DNA from: an uncultured Lachnospiraceae bacterium
GTDB taxonomy: Bacteria; Bacillota_A; Clostridia; TANB77; CAG-508
NCBI GenBank assembly: GCA_947165105.1
Contig: CAMUZC010000038.1
Span: 1-14,517, forward strand
Direction: 5' to 3'
Length of the DNA stretch: 14,517 nucleotides
Shown here: positions 6,734 through 14,460 of the stretch, piece by piece
Layout: every line of letters starts with the position of its first letter
Numbering within the stretch: the first letter of the stretch is position 1
Notes under the pieces: generated by a model
Database searches by the model: none
What the model saw: the letters and a program-made list of their open reading frames with translations, nothing else
Told to the model about the DNA's origin: nothing
Position numbers and translations under genes: made by a program

Positions 6734-8155
6734 ATGAAGAGAATAGAAATTTCAATTAGTTCATTGGTAAAAGCAATTATTATAATAGCAATTGGTTTGT
6801 TATTAATAATGCAAACACCAACATTTGCAACCACAGGTAAATCAACAGGTGCATCAGTTAGGGTAAGAGAAAAACCATCAACAGATTCAGAAGTTGTTGA
6901 ATTATTAGGTGTAGATGATGTTGTCGAAATTATAGGCAGTGAAGGAGACTGGTATAAAGTCAATTTCAAAGGAACAATTGGATATGTAAGTAAATCATTT
7001 ATTTCTACAAAAGAAAACAATACAGAAAATAATGAACAAACTTCAAATGAGCAAAATACTGAACAAAAAAATAATGAAGATAATTCTGAGAGTACAGAAA
7101 ATGTAAATGATAATCAGAATAATAGCACTGAAACTAATACAGATGTTCAAACAACAACAGTGACTAAATCATATAAAATGTCTGAAGATAGTAAAGTAAG
7201 AATTTTACCTATTGTTACTGCAGAAGAAATTGGCGAAGCAAAAAAAGGTGAAAATGTTTCATTAGTTATTAATGCAGGATTATGGGTTTATATAAATTCA
7301 AGTAATGTAAGTGGATGGATTAGAATTGATAAATTATCAACAGAAGAAGTTACAGTTTCTAATAATCAAGAAAACGAAAATAAAGATAATGAAATAAAAG
7401 AAACTGAGACTACTACACCAGAATCAAATAAAGAAACACAAACATATCAAGAAAAAAATATGTATGCTAATTCAGCAGCTATAAATGTAAGAAGTGAATC
7501 AAATACTGAATCTGATGCAATAGATTCAATAGGACTTAATACTGAAGTTAAAGTAATTGGTGAAGAAAATGGATGGTATAAAGTTCAAGTAAATGGTTCA
7601 ACAGGGTTTATAAGGAAAGATTTATTATCAAATGAAAAAACAGAAGTTACTTCAAGAAATAATGAATTAGACAGAGCTGCTGCTGTACAAAATAATGCTC
7701 AAACGACAAATGCGGGAGCTCAACAACAGGCTGTAGCTGCAACAAATAATGCATCATCACAATCTGTTCCAGTTTCAGCATCAGGTGTTTCAGGTAGTGA
7801 TATTGCAGCATATGCACAACAGTTTTTAGGATGTAGTTATGTATATGGTGCTGCTGGACCAAGTTCTTTTGACTGTTCTGGTTTAACAATGTATGTATAT
7901 CAACATTTTGGATATAGTTTAAGCCATTCATCTAAAGTTCAAGCAACACAGGGTGTTCCTGTTTCTGGTGACTTACAACCAGGTGACATTTTAGTATTTT
8001 CAAATGATGGACGCCAAGTAGGTCATGTTGGAATTTATATAGGAAATGATAAATTTGTTCATGCATCAGATTCTTCAACAGGTGTTATAACATCTAATTT
8101 ACATGATAGATGGAATATTAATAAATATTGGGGAGCAAGAAGAATTATTCAATAA
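6734..8155 (+). CDS. Secreted peptidoglycan peptidase, three SH3-like segments plus NlpC/P60 domain
   Basis: The product is 473 residues. ATG at 6734 with GAAGGAG at 6719-6725. Residues 1-33 look like a Sec signal peptide: a long hydrophobic run, then cleavage probably after TFA (residue 32). SH3-like segment 1 is at about 36-91, segment 2 at 146-202 and segment 3 at 241-299. Segments 1 and 3 carry the usual bacterial SH3 pattern (VRV or INVR at the start, GxWYKV, GFI or GYV near the end); segment 2 is divergent. They are joined by Asn/Glu-rich linkers (92-145, 203-240) and an Ala/Gln-rich linker (305-350). The NlpC/P60 domain spans 352-473, with FDCSGLT giving catalytic Cys381, GHVGIYIG giving His431, and FVHAS giving His443 as probable third residue. 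Such enzymes cut bonds in the peptide stems of peptidoglycan outside the membrane, in cell separation or turnover. The exact substrate bond is not evident. Confidence 0.93.
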   Translation: MKRIEISISSLVKAIIIIAIGLLLIMQTPTFATTGKSTGASVRVREKPSTDSEVVELLGVDDVVEIIGSEGDWYKVNFKGTIGYVSKSFISTKENNTENNEQTSNEQNTEQKNNEDNSESTENVNDNQNNSTETNTDVQTTTVTKSYKMSEDSKVRILPIVTAEEIGEAKKGENVSLVINAGLWVYINSSNVSGWIRIDKLSTEEVTVSNNQENENKDNEIKETETTTPESNKETQTYQEKNMYANSAAINVRSESNTESDAIDSIGLNTEVKVIGEENGWYKVQVNGSTGFIRKDLLSNEKTEVTSRNNELDRAAAVQNNAQTTNAGAQQQAVAATNNASSQSVPVSASGVSGSDIAAYAQQFLGCSYVYGAAGPSSFDCSGLTMYVYQHFGYSLSHSSKVQATQGVPVSGDLQPGDILVFSNDGRQVGHVGIYIGNDKFVHASDSSTGVITSNLHDRWNINKYWGARRIIQ

Positions 8156-8210
8156 TTCTGAATGAACAAAACAAATTATGGGGTAATAATTATAAGGAGG
8201 AATCACAGCT

Positions 8211-10568
8211 TTGATTAAAAGACCGTTAGTGATTATTACCATAAGTTATATAATTGGTATAATAATAGGGCTGTATTTAAAAATAAATACGGCTCTTTTT
8301 GTAATTTTATGTTTAATCATAATTGTAATCGTATATGGATTTTTTTCGAAATATTTTCATTCTCGTGCAAAATTTGATATAGGTGTTTCTATTGGCGTAA
8401 TAATAGCAATTTTACTTTCTTTTTTGGTTACACAATTCAAGGAAAATAAGTTTAGTTCTGTATATAATGATATTTCAACTGAGGCAGCAATAAATGGAAC
8501 TGTTGTAGGAATTCAGAAGGAAAGTGTTTATTATGAAAATTACATAATAAAGATTAATTCCATAAATGGTAATTCTAAGTATAAAAATACGAATATTCTT
8601 TTAAAAGTGAAGAAAAACAAAAGAAATACGTTAGAGTATGGAGACAATATTATTGTTCATGGCGTTTTTGAAGAACCAGCAGTAAGAACTAATTTTAAAG
8701 GGTTTAATTATGCAAATTTATTAAAAACAAAAAACATTTATATGATTTGTAAATCTGATTGTAATTCTATTTCTATAATAAAAAAGAAATCTGTTTTTGT
8801 GGGGGATATGTGGATAAATAATATCCAAAATAAAGTAAAAACAAATTTAAATGAAATATTAAATGAAAATAATTCAAACATTGCAAATGCAATTCTACTT
8901 GGAAGTTCATCAAGTATAACTCAAGAACAAAGACAAATGTTTAGTGATGCTAGTTTAATTCATGTTTTAGCAATTTCAGGTATGCATGTTACTTATGTTG
9001 TTTTGTTTTGGAGTTTTGTTTTGAAGAAAACAGATAAAAGAAAAACTAAGTATTTTCTTATTATTTTTTTGATATTTTTTTCATTTTTAACAGGGGGCTC
9101 TCCATCTGTTCTAAGAGCTACAATTATGTCGTGTGTTTCTATAATTTCAAAATTAGTATATAGAAAAGCAGATACAATTAATAATATTGCAATTTCATGT
9201 TTATTCATTCTAGTTATAAATCCGTATGATATTTTAAATTTAGGATTCCAGTTATCTTTTTTAGGAACTTTAGGTATTGTGTTATTTAATTCGAAAATTA
9301 CGGGGGAAGTTCAAAAGCTAGAGTTAATCATAAATAAAAAGAGTAGGGAAAAAAGTACTAGAAATGCTACAAATGAGCTGCTTATACAGGTTGAAAGAAA
9401 AGTATTACGTTCTATTAAATCAATTATAATATTAGGAATTTCAGCAAATATTTTAATGATTCCAGTTTTAGTATATTCATATAATACATTCTCACTTACA
9501 TTTATAATTTCAACTATTCTCGTTACACCTATTTTAGGAGTAATGATGTTAAGTGGTTATTTAACAGTAATTATATCTTTATTTTCAATAAAATTCGCGT
9601 CTATTATTGGTATTGTATTTAATCTTTTTATTAATATTTTTAATTATATTGCTGAATTCAGTTCTAAAATCTCATTTCTAAGATTCACAGTTGTAACTCC
9701 TAATTTTATTGAAATAATATTTTATTATTCTTTAGTTTTTTATTTCTTTTTATTTTATAGGAAAAAACATAACAAATTATTATTAAGAATATTTGCATTT
9801 TTCGTATTATCATGCATTTTATTTAACGTTTTAAAATTTGATAATAATAAACTAAGAATTCATTTTATTGACGTTGGTCAGGGTGATAGTTGTTTAATTA
9901 TTACAGAAACCAATAAAACTATTTTAATTGATGGTGGTGGAAGCGAAAGTGATAGTTACGATATTGGAGAAAATATTCTGGTTCCATATTTGTTAGATAG
10001 AAAAATTAGAAGAATAGATTATATGATTTTTTCACATTTTGATTCTGATCATTGTAAGGGATTATTTGTTGTAATGGAAAAATTAAAGGTAAAAAATGCA
10101 ATTATTTCTGAACAAGGAGTAATTTCGGATAATTATGAATGTTTTATTAAATTGGCAAATAGTAAAAATGTGAATGTTATTAAAGTAAAAGCTGGTAATA
10201 GATTAAAAATTGATAAATCAACATATATTGATGTCTTGTGGCCTAGAGATAATTTGATTAATGAAAATATTCTTAATAATAATTCTATAGTTTGTAAATT
10301 GAATTATAATAATCTATCTATTTTATTCACAGGTGATATAGAGGAAATTGCTGAAAAGAAAATTGTTGAGCTCTATGGATCAAATGTTTTAAAATCAACA
10401 ATTTTAAAAGTTGCGCATCATGGTTCGAAAACATCATCTATCCAAGAGTTTGTAGCTAATGTAAATCCACAAATTGCTTTAATTGGAGTTGGAAAGAACA
10501 ATAAGTTTGGACATCCATGCAACAAAGTTATTGAAAGATTGGAAAAAATGCGGTGTACGTGTTTATAG
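8211..10568 (+). CDS. comEC: ComEC/Rec2 DNA-uptake channel protein, reading frame broken near the C terminus
   Basis: TTG start at 8211 with AAGGAGG at 8194-8200. The product is 785 residues as read, 812 if the frameshift is corrected. ComEC passes single-stranded DNA through the membrane during natural transformation. Residues about 4-75 hold three hydrophobic helices and 85-190 an OB-fold-like domain. The Competence domain follows at about 215-530, with many membrane helices, LAISGMHVT (His259) and GGSPSVLRA. From about 550 comes a metallo-beta-lactamase-like domain with IDVGQGDS and SHFDSDH (His609, Asp611, Asp613, His614), taken to be the nuclease-like module. After residue 780 the frame departs from the family: a run of six A's at 10543-10548 leads into MRCTCL and a TAG stop. 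With one A fewer the frame runs on to 10650 with family-like sequence. It lies 55 bp after the NlpC/P60 gene without a terminator. No comEA or holA is nearby. Confidence 0.93.
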   Translation: MIKRPLVIITISYIIGIIIGLYLKINTALFVILCLIIIVIVYGFFSKYFHSRAKFDIGVSIGVIIAILLSFLVTQFKENKFSSVYNDISTEAAINGTVVGIQKESVYYENYIIKINSINGNSKYKNTNILLKVKKNKRNTLEYGDNIIVHGVFEEPAVRTNFKGFNYANLLKTKNIYMICKSDCNSISIIKKKSVFVGDMWINNIQNKVKTNLNEILNENNSNIANAILLGSSSSITQEQRQMFSDASLIHVLAISGMHVTYVVLFWSFVLKKTDKRKTKYFLIIFLIFFSFLTGGSPSVLRATIMSCVSIISKLVYRKADTINNIAISCLFILVINPYDILNLGFQLSFLGTLGIVLFNSKITGEVQKLELIINKKSREKSTRNATNELLIQVERKVLRSIKSIIILGISANILMIPVLVYSYNTFSLTFIISTILVTPILGVMMLSGYLTVIISLFSIKFASIIGIVFNLFINIFNYIAEFSSKISFLRFTVVTPNFIEIIFYYSLVFYFFLFYRKKHNKLLLRIFAFFVLSCILFNVLKFDNNKLRIHFIDVGQGDSCLIITETNKTILIDGGGSESDSYDIGENILVPYLLDRKIRRIDYMIFSHFDSDHCKGLFVVMEKLKVKNAIISEQGVISDNYECFIKLANSKNVNVIKVKAGNRLKIDKSTYIDVLWPRDNLINENILNNNSIVCKLNYNNLSILFTGDIEEIAEKKIVELYGSNVLKSTILKVAHHGSKTSSIQEFVANVNPQIALIGVGKNNKFGHPCNKVIERLEKMRCTCL

Positions 10569-10650
10569 GACCGATAAAAATGGGGAAGTAAATATTGAAT
10601 CTAATAGAAGTGGTATTATCAAAGTTAAGAGCTTTTTTAATAGTTCATGA
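10549..10650 (+). pseudogene. Out-of-frame C-terminal tail of ComEC
   Basis: In the frame one base along from comEC, translation continues after the A6 run as CGVRVYRTDKNGEVNIESN and on to a TGA at 10648-10650, 33 codons in all. The piece VRVYRTDKNGE matches the usual ending of ComEC MBL domains, where VYRTDxxGxI is common. This shows that the 10568 stop is not the ancestral one. The cause may be a sequencing or assembly indel in the A run, a true mutation, or slippage. The gene would be intact with five A's. Confidence 0.85.
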
Positions 10651-10683
10651 CTTGTGTTTAGATTTAAGAAAAATTAATACTAG

Positions 10684-10689
10684 TATAAT
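10684..10689 (+). promoter_or_regulatory. Possible -10 box upstream of the BofC-type gene
   Basis: A perfect TATAAT at 10684-10689, 68 nt before the probable ATG at 10758. No clear -35 lies at 16-18 bp (GATTTA at 10661-10666 is the best), so this may not be a sigma-A promoter or may be weak. The motif TTGCCAAA follows immediately at 10690-10697. Confidence 0.3.
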
Positions 10690-10757
10690 TTGCCAAAAAC
10701 TTGTAAATAATACTCATATATAACAATAAAAAACATTTAAGGGAAAAGGTGAGTTTT

Positions 10758-11327
10758 ATGAAAAAATGGGTTATAGTTGTTTTAGCTGTCATACTATTTT
10801 TAGTTTCTGTAATGGCAGGTTTTATTGTAAGGTCGTTTATTAATTTTTCTAAAGGAGAAAAAGAGAATAATCATATTGTACTTGCTGAAAATAAGATTGA
10901 GAATCTAGTTGATACAAGTGCAAAGGATATAATTGTTTCACCAAATGCTGAAGTAATACTAACTGAGACTTTCCAGAAGTGTGGACATAAAAGAATAAAA
11001 AAAGAAGAGGCACCAAGAGAAATAGTTAATTTGAACAAAGAAAAAGTCCAAGAATATTATAAAGGATGGGAATTGGATGAGTTTACTACAAATGAGATAA
11101 AACTTTCCAGGAATAATGTAGGAATTTGTGATGAACATTATATTATTAGAGAATCTGATGGATATATAAGTATTAGTGTGAAAAATGATATTGGTGAATA
11201 CATTTTTAAAGGGCTAACTGATATTCCAGTGCAATATTTAGCTGAAGAGGATTTAGCAAAATTGGAACAGGGAATAGAGGTTATTGGAAGAGAAAATTTG
11301 AATAAGTTTTTAGAGGATTTTGAATAA
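10758..11327 (+). CDS. Membrane-anchored protein with BofC-type C-terminal domain
   Basis: I prefer ATG at 10758 (189 residues, starting MKKWVIVVLAVILF) because AGGTGA at 10747-10752 sits 5 nt before it; GTG at 10749 is possible and adds three residues. Residues 4-30 form one transmembrane helix, probably N-in/C-out, followed by a linker and an extracytoplasmic domain from about 57 to 187. The core pattern is NAEVILTETFQKCGH, then IVNLNKEKVQEYYKGW, then GICDEHYIIRESDGYISI, and finally TDIPVQYL. This resembles the BofC C-terminal domain of clostridial proteins. Cys75 and Cys124 in the CGH and GIC motifs could form a disulfide or bind metal. B. subtilis BofC restrains the SpoIVB protease in the sigma-K sporulation checkpoint, but single-domain relatives are widespread and their role is not settled. 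It ends at the bidirectional terminator shared with pgsA. Confidence 0.68.
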   Translation: MKKWVIVVLAVILFLVSVMAGFIVRSFINFSKGEKENNHIVLAENKIENLVDTSAKDIIVSPNAEVILTETFQKCGHKRIKKEEAPREIVNLNKEKVQEYYKGWELDEFTTNEIKLSRNNVGICDEHYIIRESDGYISISVKNDIGEYIFKGLTDIPVQYLAEEDLAKLEQGIEVIGRENLNKFLEDFE

Positions 11328-11371
11328 AAAAATTTGAAGATTATTTTGTAATCTTCAAATTTTCTTTTTTT
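11326..11371. terminator. Bidirectional intrinsic terminator between the BofC-type gene and pgsA
   Basis: A perfect 15-bp stem (11329-11343 with 11349-11363) with loop TTTTG, flanked by an A run at 11326-11332 and a T run at 11365-11371, so it works in both directions. The pgsA stop codon (11341-11343 on the minus strand) and its last codons lie inside the hairpin. It separates two converging transcription units. Confidence 0.9.
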
Positions 11372-11895
11372 AAATATCCGTCTTTGTAAAATGCTTGAAA
11401 ATACATTATTAAAGAGAATATTGTAAATCCAAGAGCTAAGTAATAAATATATATATCGAACTTAAATGATATACTGAAGTATTTTATTGCAAGTGATGAT
11501 ACAATTGCTACATAGAATAATACTGTTGCAAGTTTTCCGTACCATTTACTTGATACTACTAGTTCTTTTCCATATAGGAAAGAAGCTCCGGCTATCATTA
11601 CAAATTCCTTTAAGAATATTACAATTATCATCCAAATTGGAATAATTCCTTTTAATGCTAATGTTGTTAGTACTGCTATTTGTGTTGATTTGTCAGCTAG
11701 TGGATCTATTAATTTTCCAAAATTGCTAATTAAATCAAATTTTCTTGCTATATATCCGTCTAATACATCTGTTAATCCAGATAGTGTTAGAAATGCAAAG
11801 GTTAATATATAATTATCATTAATAAGCGATGTTAATATAAATGGAATAATTATAAAACGTGCGATTGTTAAAGCGTTTGGTACATGTTTAAGCAT
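11341..11895 (-). CDS. pgsA: CDP-diacylglycerol-glycerol-3-phosphate 3-phosphatidyltransferase (PGP synthase)
   Basis: The product is 184 residues and starts MLKHVPNALTIARFIIIP. ATG at 11893-11895 with GGAGG at 11903-11907, spacing 7. PgsA joins CDP-diacylglycerol and glycerol-3-phosphate in the cytoplasmic membrane to give phosphatidylglycerol phosphate, the committed step to phosphatidylglycerol and cardiolipin. The CDP-alcohol phosphotransferase signature is complete: Asp43, Asp46-Gly47, Ala50-Arg51, Gly60, Asp64 and Asp68. The NALTIARF opening and a set of about five to six hydrophobic helices fit PgsA rather than phosphatidylserine synthase or cardiolipin synthase-type relatives; the length is typical. 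It lies 37 bp downstream of the clpE-like gene on the same strand with no terminator between, so it is probably co-transcribed. That pairing is not one I know as conserved. Confidence 0.93.
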   Translation of the reverse strand: MLKHVPNALTIARFIIIPFILTSLINDNYILTFAFLTLSGLTDVLDGYIARKFDLISNFGKLIDPLADKSTQIAVLTTLALKGIIPIWMIIVIFLKEFVMIAGASFLYGKELVVSSKWYGKLATVLFYVAIVSSLAIKYFSISFKFDIYIYYLALGFTIFSLIMYFQAFYKDGYLKKENLKITK

Positions 11896-11932
11896 ATAAA
11901 TTCCTCCAATTTTAATTGTCTTATTTATAAAT

Positions 11933-14260
11933 TTATTTTACATTAAAATGTAATTCTGTGTCAAATGTTATTACAACTTTTTGTCCGTTTTTCAATTCAG
12001 ATTTTAATATCATATCTGAAAGTTCATCTTCTATATATCTTTGAATTGCTCTACGTAAAGGACGTGCTCCATATTTGAAGTCTGTACCTTGTTCCAAAAT
12101 AAATTCTTTCGCTTCAGAAGACACTTCGATAGTTATGTCTTTATCTTGTAATACTTTTGCAGTTTCGTCTAACATTAAGTCGACTATTTGTAATAATTGT
12201 TCCTTGTTTAATTGATCGAATACTACAATTTCATCAACTCTGTTTAAGAATTCTGGTCTGAAAACTTCTTTTAATGTATCTAATATTTTATTTTTCTTTG
12301 CTTGTTCTCCAGCTCCAAATCCGATTGAGTTTGTATTTAGTGTTGAACCAGCATTTGATGTCATGATTATTATTGTGTTTTCGAAGTTTACAGTGTTTCC
12401 TTGTGAATCTGTTAATCTTCCATCATCTAGAACTTGTAATAAAATGTTAAACACATCTGGATGTGCCTTTTCAATTTCATCTAGTAAAACTATAGAATAT
12501 GGATTACGTTTTACTTTTTCTGTTAATTGTCCTGCATCATCGTATCCTACATATCCTGGAGGTGAACCAATTAGCTTTGAAGTTGAGTGTCCTTCCATGT
12601 ATTCTGACATATCAATTCTTATAATTGAGTTTTCATTTCCAAACATTTCGTATGCAAGTGATTTTGCAAGTTCAGTTTTACCAACACCAGTAGGTCCAAC
12701 AAAAATAAATGATGGCGGACGTTTTGTACTTTTTAATCCGGCACGGTTTCTACGGATTGCTCTTGAAACTGCCTCAACGGCTTGGTCTTGACCGATGACT
12801 CTATTGTGCAAATTTTTCTCTAAATTTAATAATTTTTGAGTTTCAGCTTCAGTTATTTTCTTAACTGGGATTTTTGTCCAGTTTTCGATAACATTTGCAA
12901 TATCTTGTACTGAAAGACTAACTGTTTTCATTGTTTTATTTAATGCTTCAATTTCTTCTGTAAGCTTACATTCCTTGGTTTTAAGTTCTGCAGCCTTTTG
13001 ATAGTCTTCAGTTGAATCAGCTGATGCTGCTTCTTCTTTTTCTTCTTGAACTTGTTTTAGTTCATTTTTTAATACTTCTAGTTTATATAATTGTTTGTTA
13101 TTCAAGTTTATTCTTGAACAAGCTTCATCTAAAATATCAATCGCCTTATCAGGTAAAAATCTGTCGTGGATATATTTTTCAGACATGATAACTGTTTGTC
13201 TAATAACATCTTTTGAGATTTTTACTTTGTGATATTCTTCATAATATTTTTTAATTCCATTTAAAATTTCAATTGCATCTTCAACAGATGGTTCTTCAAT
13301 TTTAACTGGTTGAAATCTTCTTTCTAATGCTGAATCTTTTTCAATGTATTTTCTGTATTCTTTTAATGTAGTTGTTCCAATTAATTGAATTTCTCCATTA
13401 GATAGAGAAGGTTTTAAAATATTGGCTGCGTTCATTGAATGTTCAGCATCTCCAGCACCTATAATGTTGTGGATTTCATCAATTACTAAGATGATGTTTC
13501 CTAAGTTTTTACATTCATCAATTATAGATTTCATTCTGGCTTCGAATTGCCCTCTGAATTGAGTTCCGGCAATCACAGCAGTCATATCGATTAGATAAAC
13601 TTCTTTATTTAATAATTTTGCTGGAACATTTCCATTTGCAATTTTTATTGCTAAGCCTTGTGCTATTGCTGTTTTTCCTACACCTGGTTCACCAATTAAA
13701 CATGGGTTATTTTTAGAACGTCTATTTAAAATTTGTACTATTCTTTGAATTTCTTTATCACGTCCAACTACCATATCTAATTCATTGTTTTTTGCTTTAT
13801 TTGTTAGGTTTGTTCCAAAAGTATCTAAGGCTTTTTTCTTTTTATTATTTTGCTTTTTGTTTTCTTTTACTTTTTGTGTTTTATCTGATTTAGGGGAAGA
13901 TTCAGATTCAGTTGAGTTTTCGTTTGAATTGTTTTTTAGTCCAAATATTCCTGAAAAGATTGAACCTAATGATTCTGGAGAAATATCGTCCATAGCATCT
14001 TCACCTTCAGCCATTAAGTTACCTAGTTCTTCTTCAGATAAATTGTCAGATATATCTTTAAACATTGTTTCAAATTGACTTGTCATATCTTCTAAATCAG
14101 TTTGAGATAAATTGGCTTGTTTAGCTAGTGCTTCAAGAGGATTAATTCCAAGCTCTTTTGCACAGTTGTAACATAGCCCTTCCATTTGTTGTTCTTTATT
14201 TTCGTCTAGACGATTAACAAAAACAACAGCTGTGTTTTTCTTACATCTTGAACATAACAT
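11933..14260 (-). CDS. clpE: Zn-finger Clp ATPase, ClpE-like subunit of the ClpP protease
   Basis: The product is 775 residues. ATG at 14258-14260 with AGGTGA 10 nt upstream. Residues 1-35 form a four-Cys zinc finger (Cys3, Cys6, Cys30, Cys33) in place of the ClpC N-terminal repeats; this is the ClpE hallmark. A long acidic then lysine-rich, probably disordered linker covers about 40-145. AAA-1 has Walker A GEPGVGKT (190-197) and Walker B LVIDE (258-262). A coiled-coil middle/UVR-like domain is at about 392-440. AAA-2 has GPTGVGKT (522-529), LLDEIE (592-597) and sensor-2 GARPLRR (731-737). IGF at 646-648 is the likely ClpP-docking tripeptide. It unfolds substrates for ClpP, usually under heat or protein stress. 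B. subtilis ClpE is about 699 residues; the longer linker accounts for the difference. ClpC is the alternative name, but the zinc finger favours ClpE. No ctsR, mcsA or mcsB lies in the window. Confidence 0.9.
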   Translation of the reverse strand: MLCSRCKKNTAVVFVNRLDENKEQQMEGLCYNCAKELGINPLEALAKQANLSQTDLEDMTSQFETMFKDISDNLSEEELGNLMAEGEDAMDDISPESLGSIFSGIFGLKNNSNENSTESESSPKSDKTQKVKENKKQNNKKKKALDTFGTNLTNKAKNNELDMVVGRDKEIQRIVQILNRRSKNNPCLIGEPGVGKTAIAQGLAIKIANGNVPAKLLNKEVYLIDMTAVIAGTQFRGQFEARMKSIIDECKNLGNIILVIDEIHNIIGAGDAEHSMNAANILKPSLSNGEIQLIGTTTLKEYRKYIEKDSALERRFQPVKIEEPSVEDAIEILNGIKKYYEEYHKVKISKDVIRQTVIMSEKYIHDRFLPDKAIDILDEACSRINLNNKQLYKLEVLKNELKQVQEEKEEAASADSTEDYQKAAELKTKECKLTEEIEALNKTMKTVSLSVQDIANVIENWTKIPVKKITEAETQKLLNLEKNLHNRVIGQDQAVEAVSRAIRRNRAGLKSTKRPPSFIFVGPTGVGKTELAKSLAYEMFGNENSIIRIDMSEYMEGHSTSKLIGSPPGYVGYDDAGQLTEKVKRNPYSIVLLDEIEKAHPDVFNILLQVLDDGRLTDSQGNTVNFENTIIIMTSNAGSTLNTNSIGFGAGEQAKKNKILDTLKEVFRPEFLNRVDEIVVFDQLNKEQLLQIVDLMLDETAKVLQDKDITIEVSSEAKEFILEQGTDFKYGARPLRRAIQRYIEDELSDMILKSELKNGQKVVITFDTELHFNVK

Positions 14261-14304
14261 CTATTAAAAATCACCTATTCTTTCTTTATTTTTTTACAGA
14301 TTAT

Positions 14305-14333
14305 AATATATAACAAATTTGTAGTTTAGTCAA
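14305..14333 (-). promoter_or_regulatory. Promoter of the clpE-like gene
   Basis: Read on the minus strand: TTGACT (plus 14328-14333), a 17-bp spacer, TATATT (plus 14305-14310). The leader would be about 40 nt. I see no tandem CtsR heptads (GGTCAAA type) and no CIRCE element over it, so heat-shock control of the classic kind is not supported by the sequence. Confidence 0.55.
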
Positions 14334-14431
14334 GTTTTTAGGGGAGTTTTCGAATGGTAGGACGGTTGAAAAAAGAGTGCCAATGAGTACGTAGATAAAT
14401 GATACAAAATTTAAAAAAATCCAATTTGTAA

Positions 14432-14460
14432 TTGTTCTAAATAAAGTTGTGTGTTATAAT
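14432..14460 (+). promoter_or_regulatory. Promoter of a gene beyond the right edge
   Basis: TTGTTC at 14432-14437, a 17-bp spacer, then TATAAT at 14455-14460 with an extended -10 (TGT before it). It reads away from the clpE-like gene. The window ends in GGGAAGGA (14510-14517), which may be the ribosome binding site of the next gene or part of its coding region. Together with the minus-strand promoter at 14305-14333 it marks a divergent intergenic region; 14334-14431 holds nothing else recognisable. Confidence 0.6.

Noticed and set aside
10549..10650. Programmed -1 frameshift at the comEC A run
   Set aside because: Restoring the family frame needs a +1 (or loss of one A) shift, not -1. An indel or slippage explains it better.
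14311..14340. Possible CtsR heptads near TTGACT in the clpE-like promoter
   Set aside because: Only the -35-like TTGACT is present; the tandem GGTCAAA-type repeat needed for CtsR is missing.
14375..14383. GAGTGCCAA resembling the right half of a CIRCE (HrcA) operator
   Set aside because: One mismatch and no matching TTAGCACTC-like half at the 9-bp spacing; it also lies upstream of the promoter region rather than over it.
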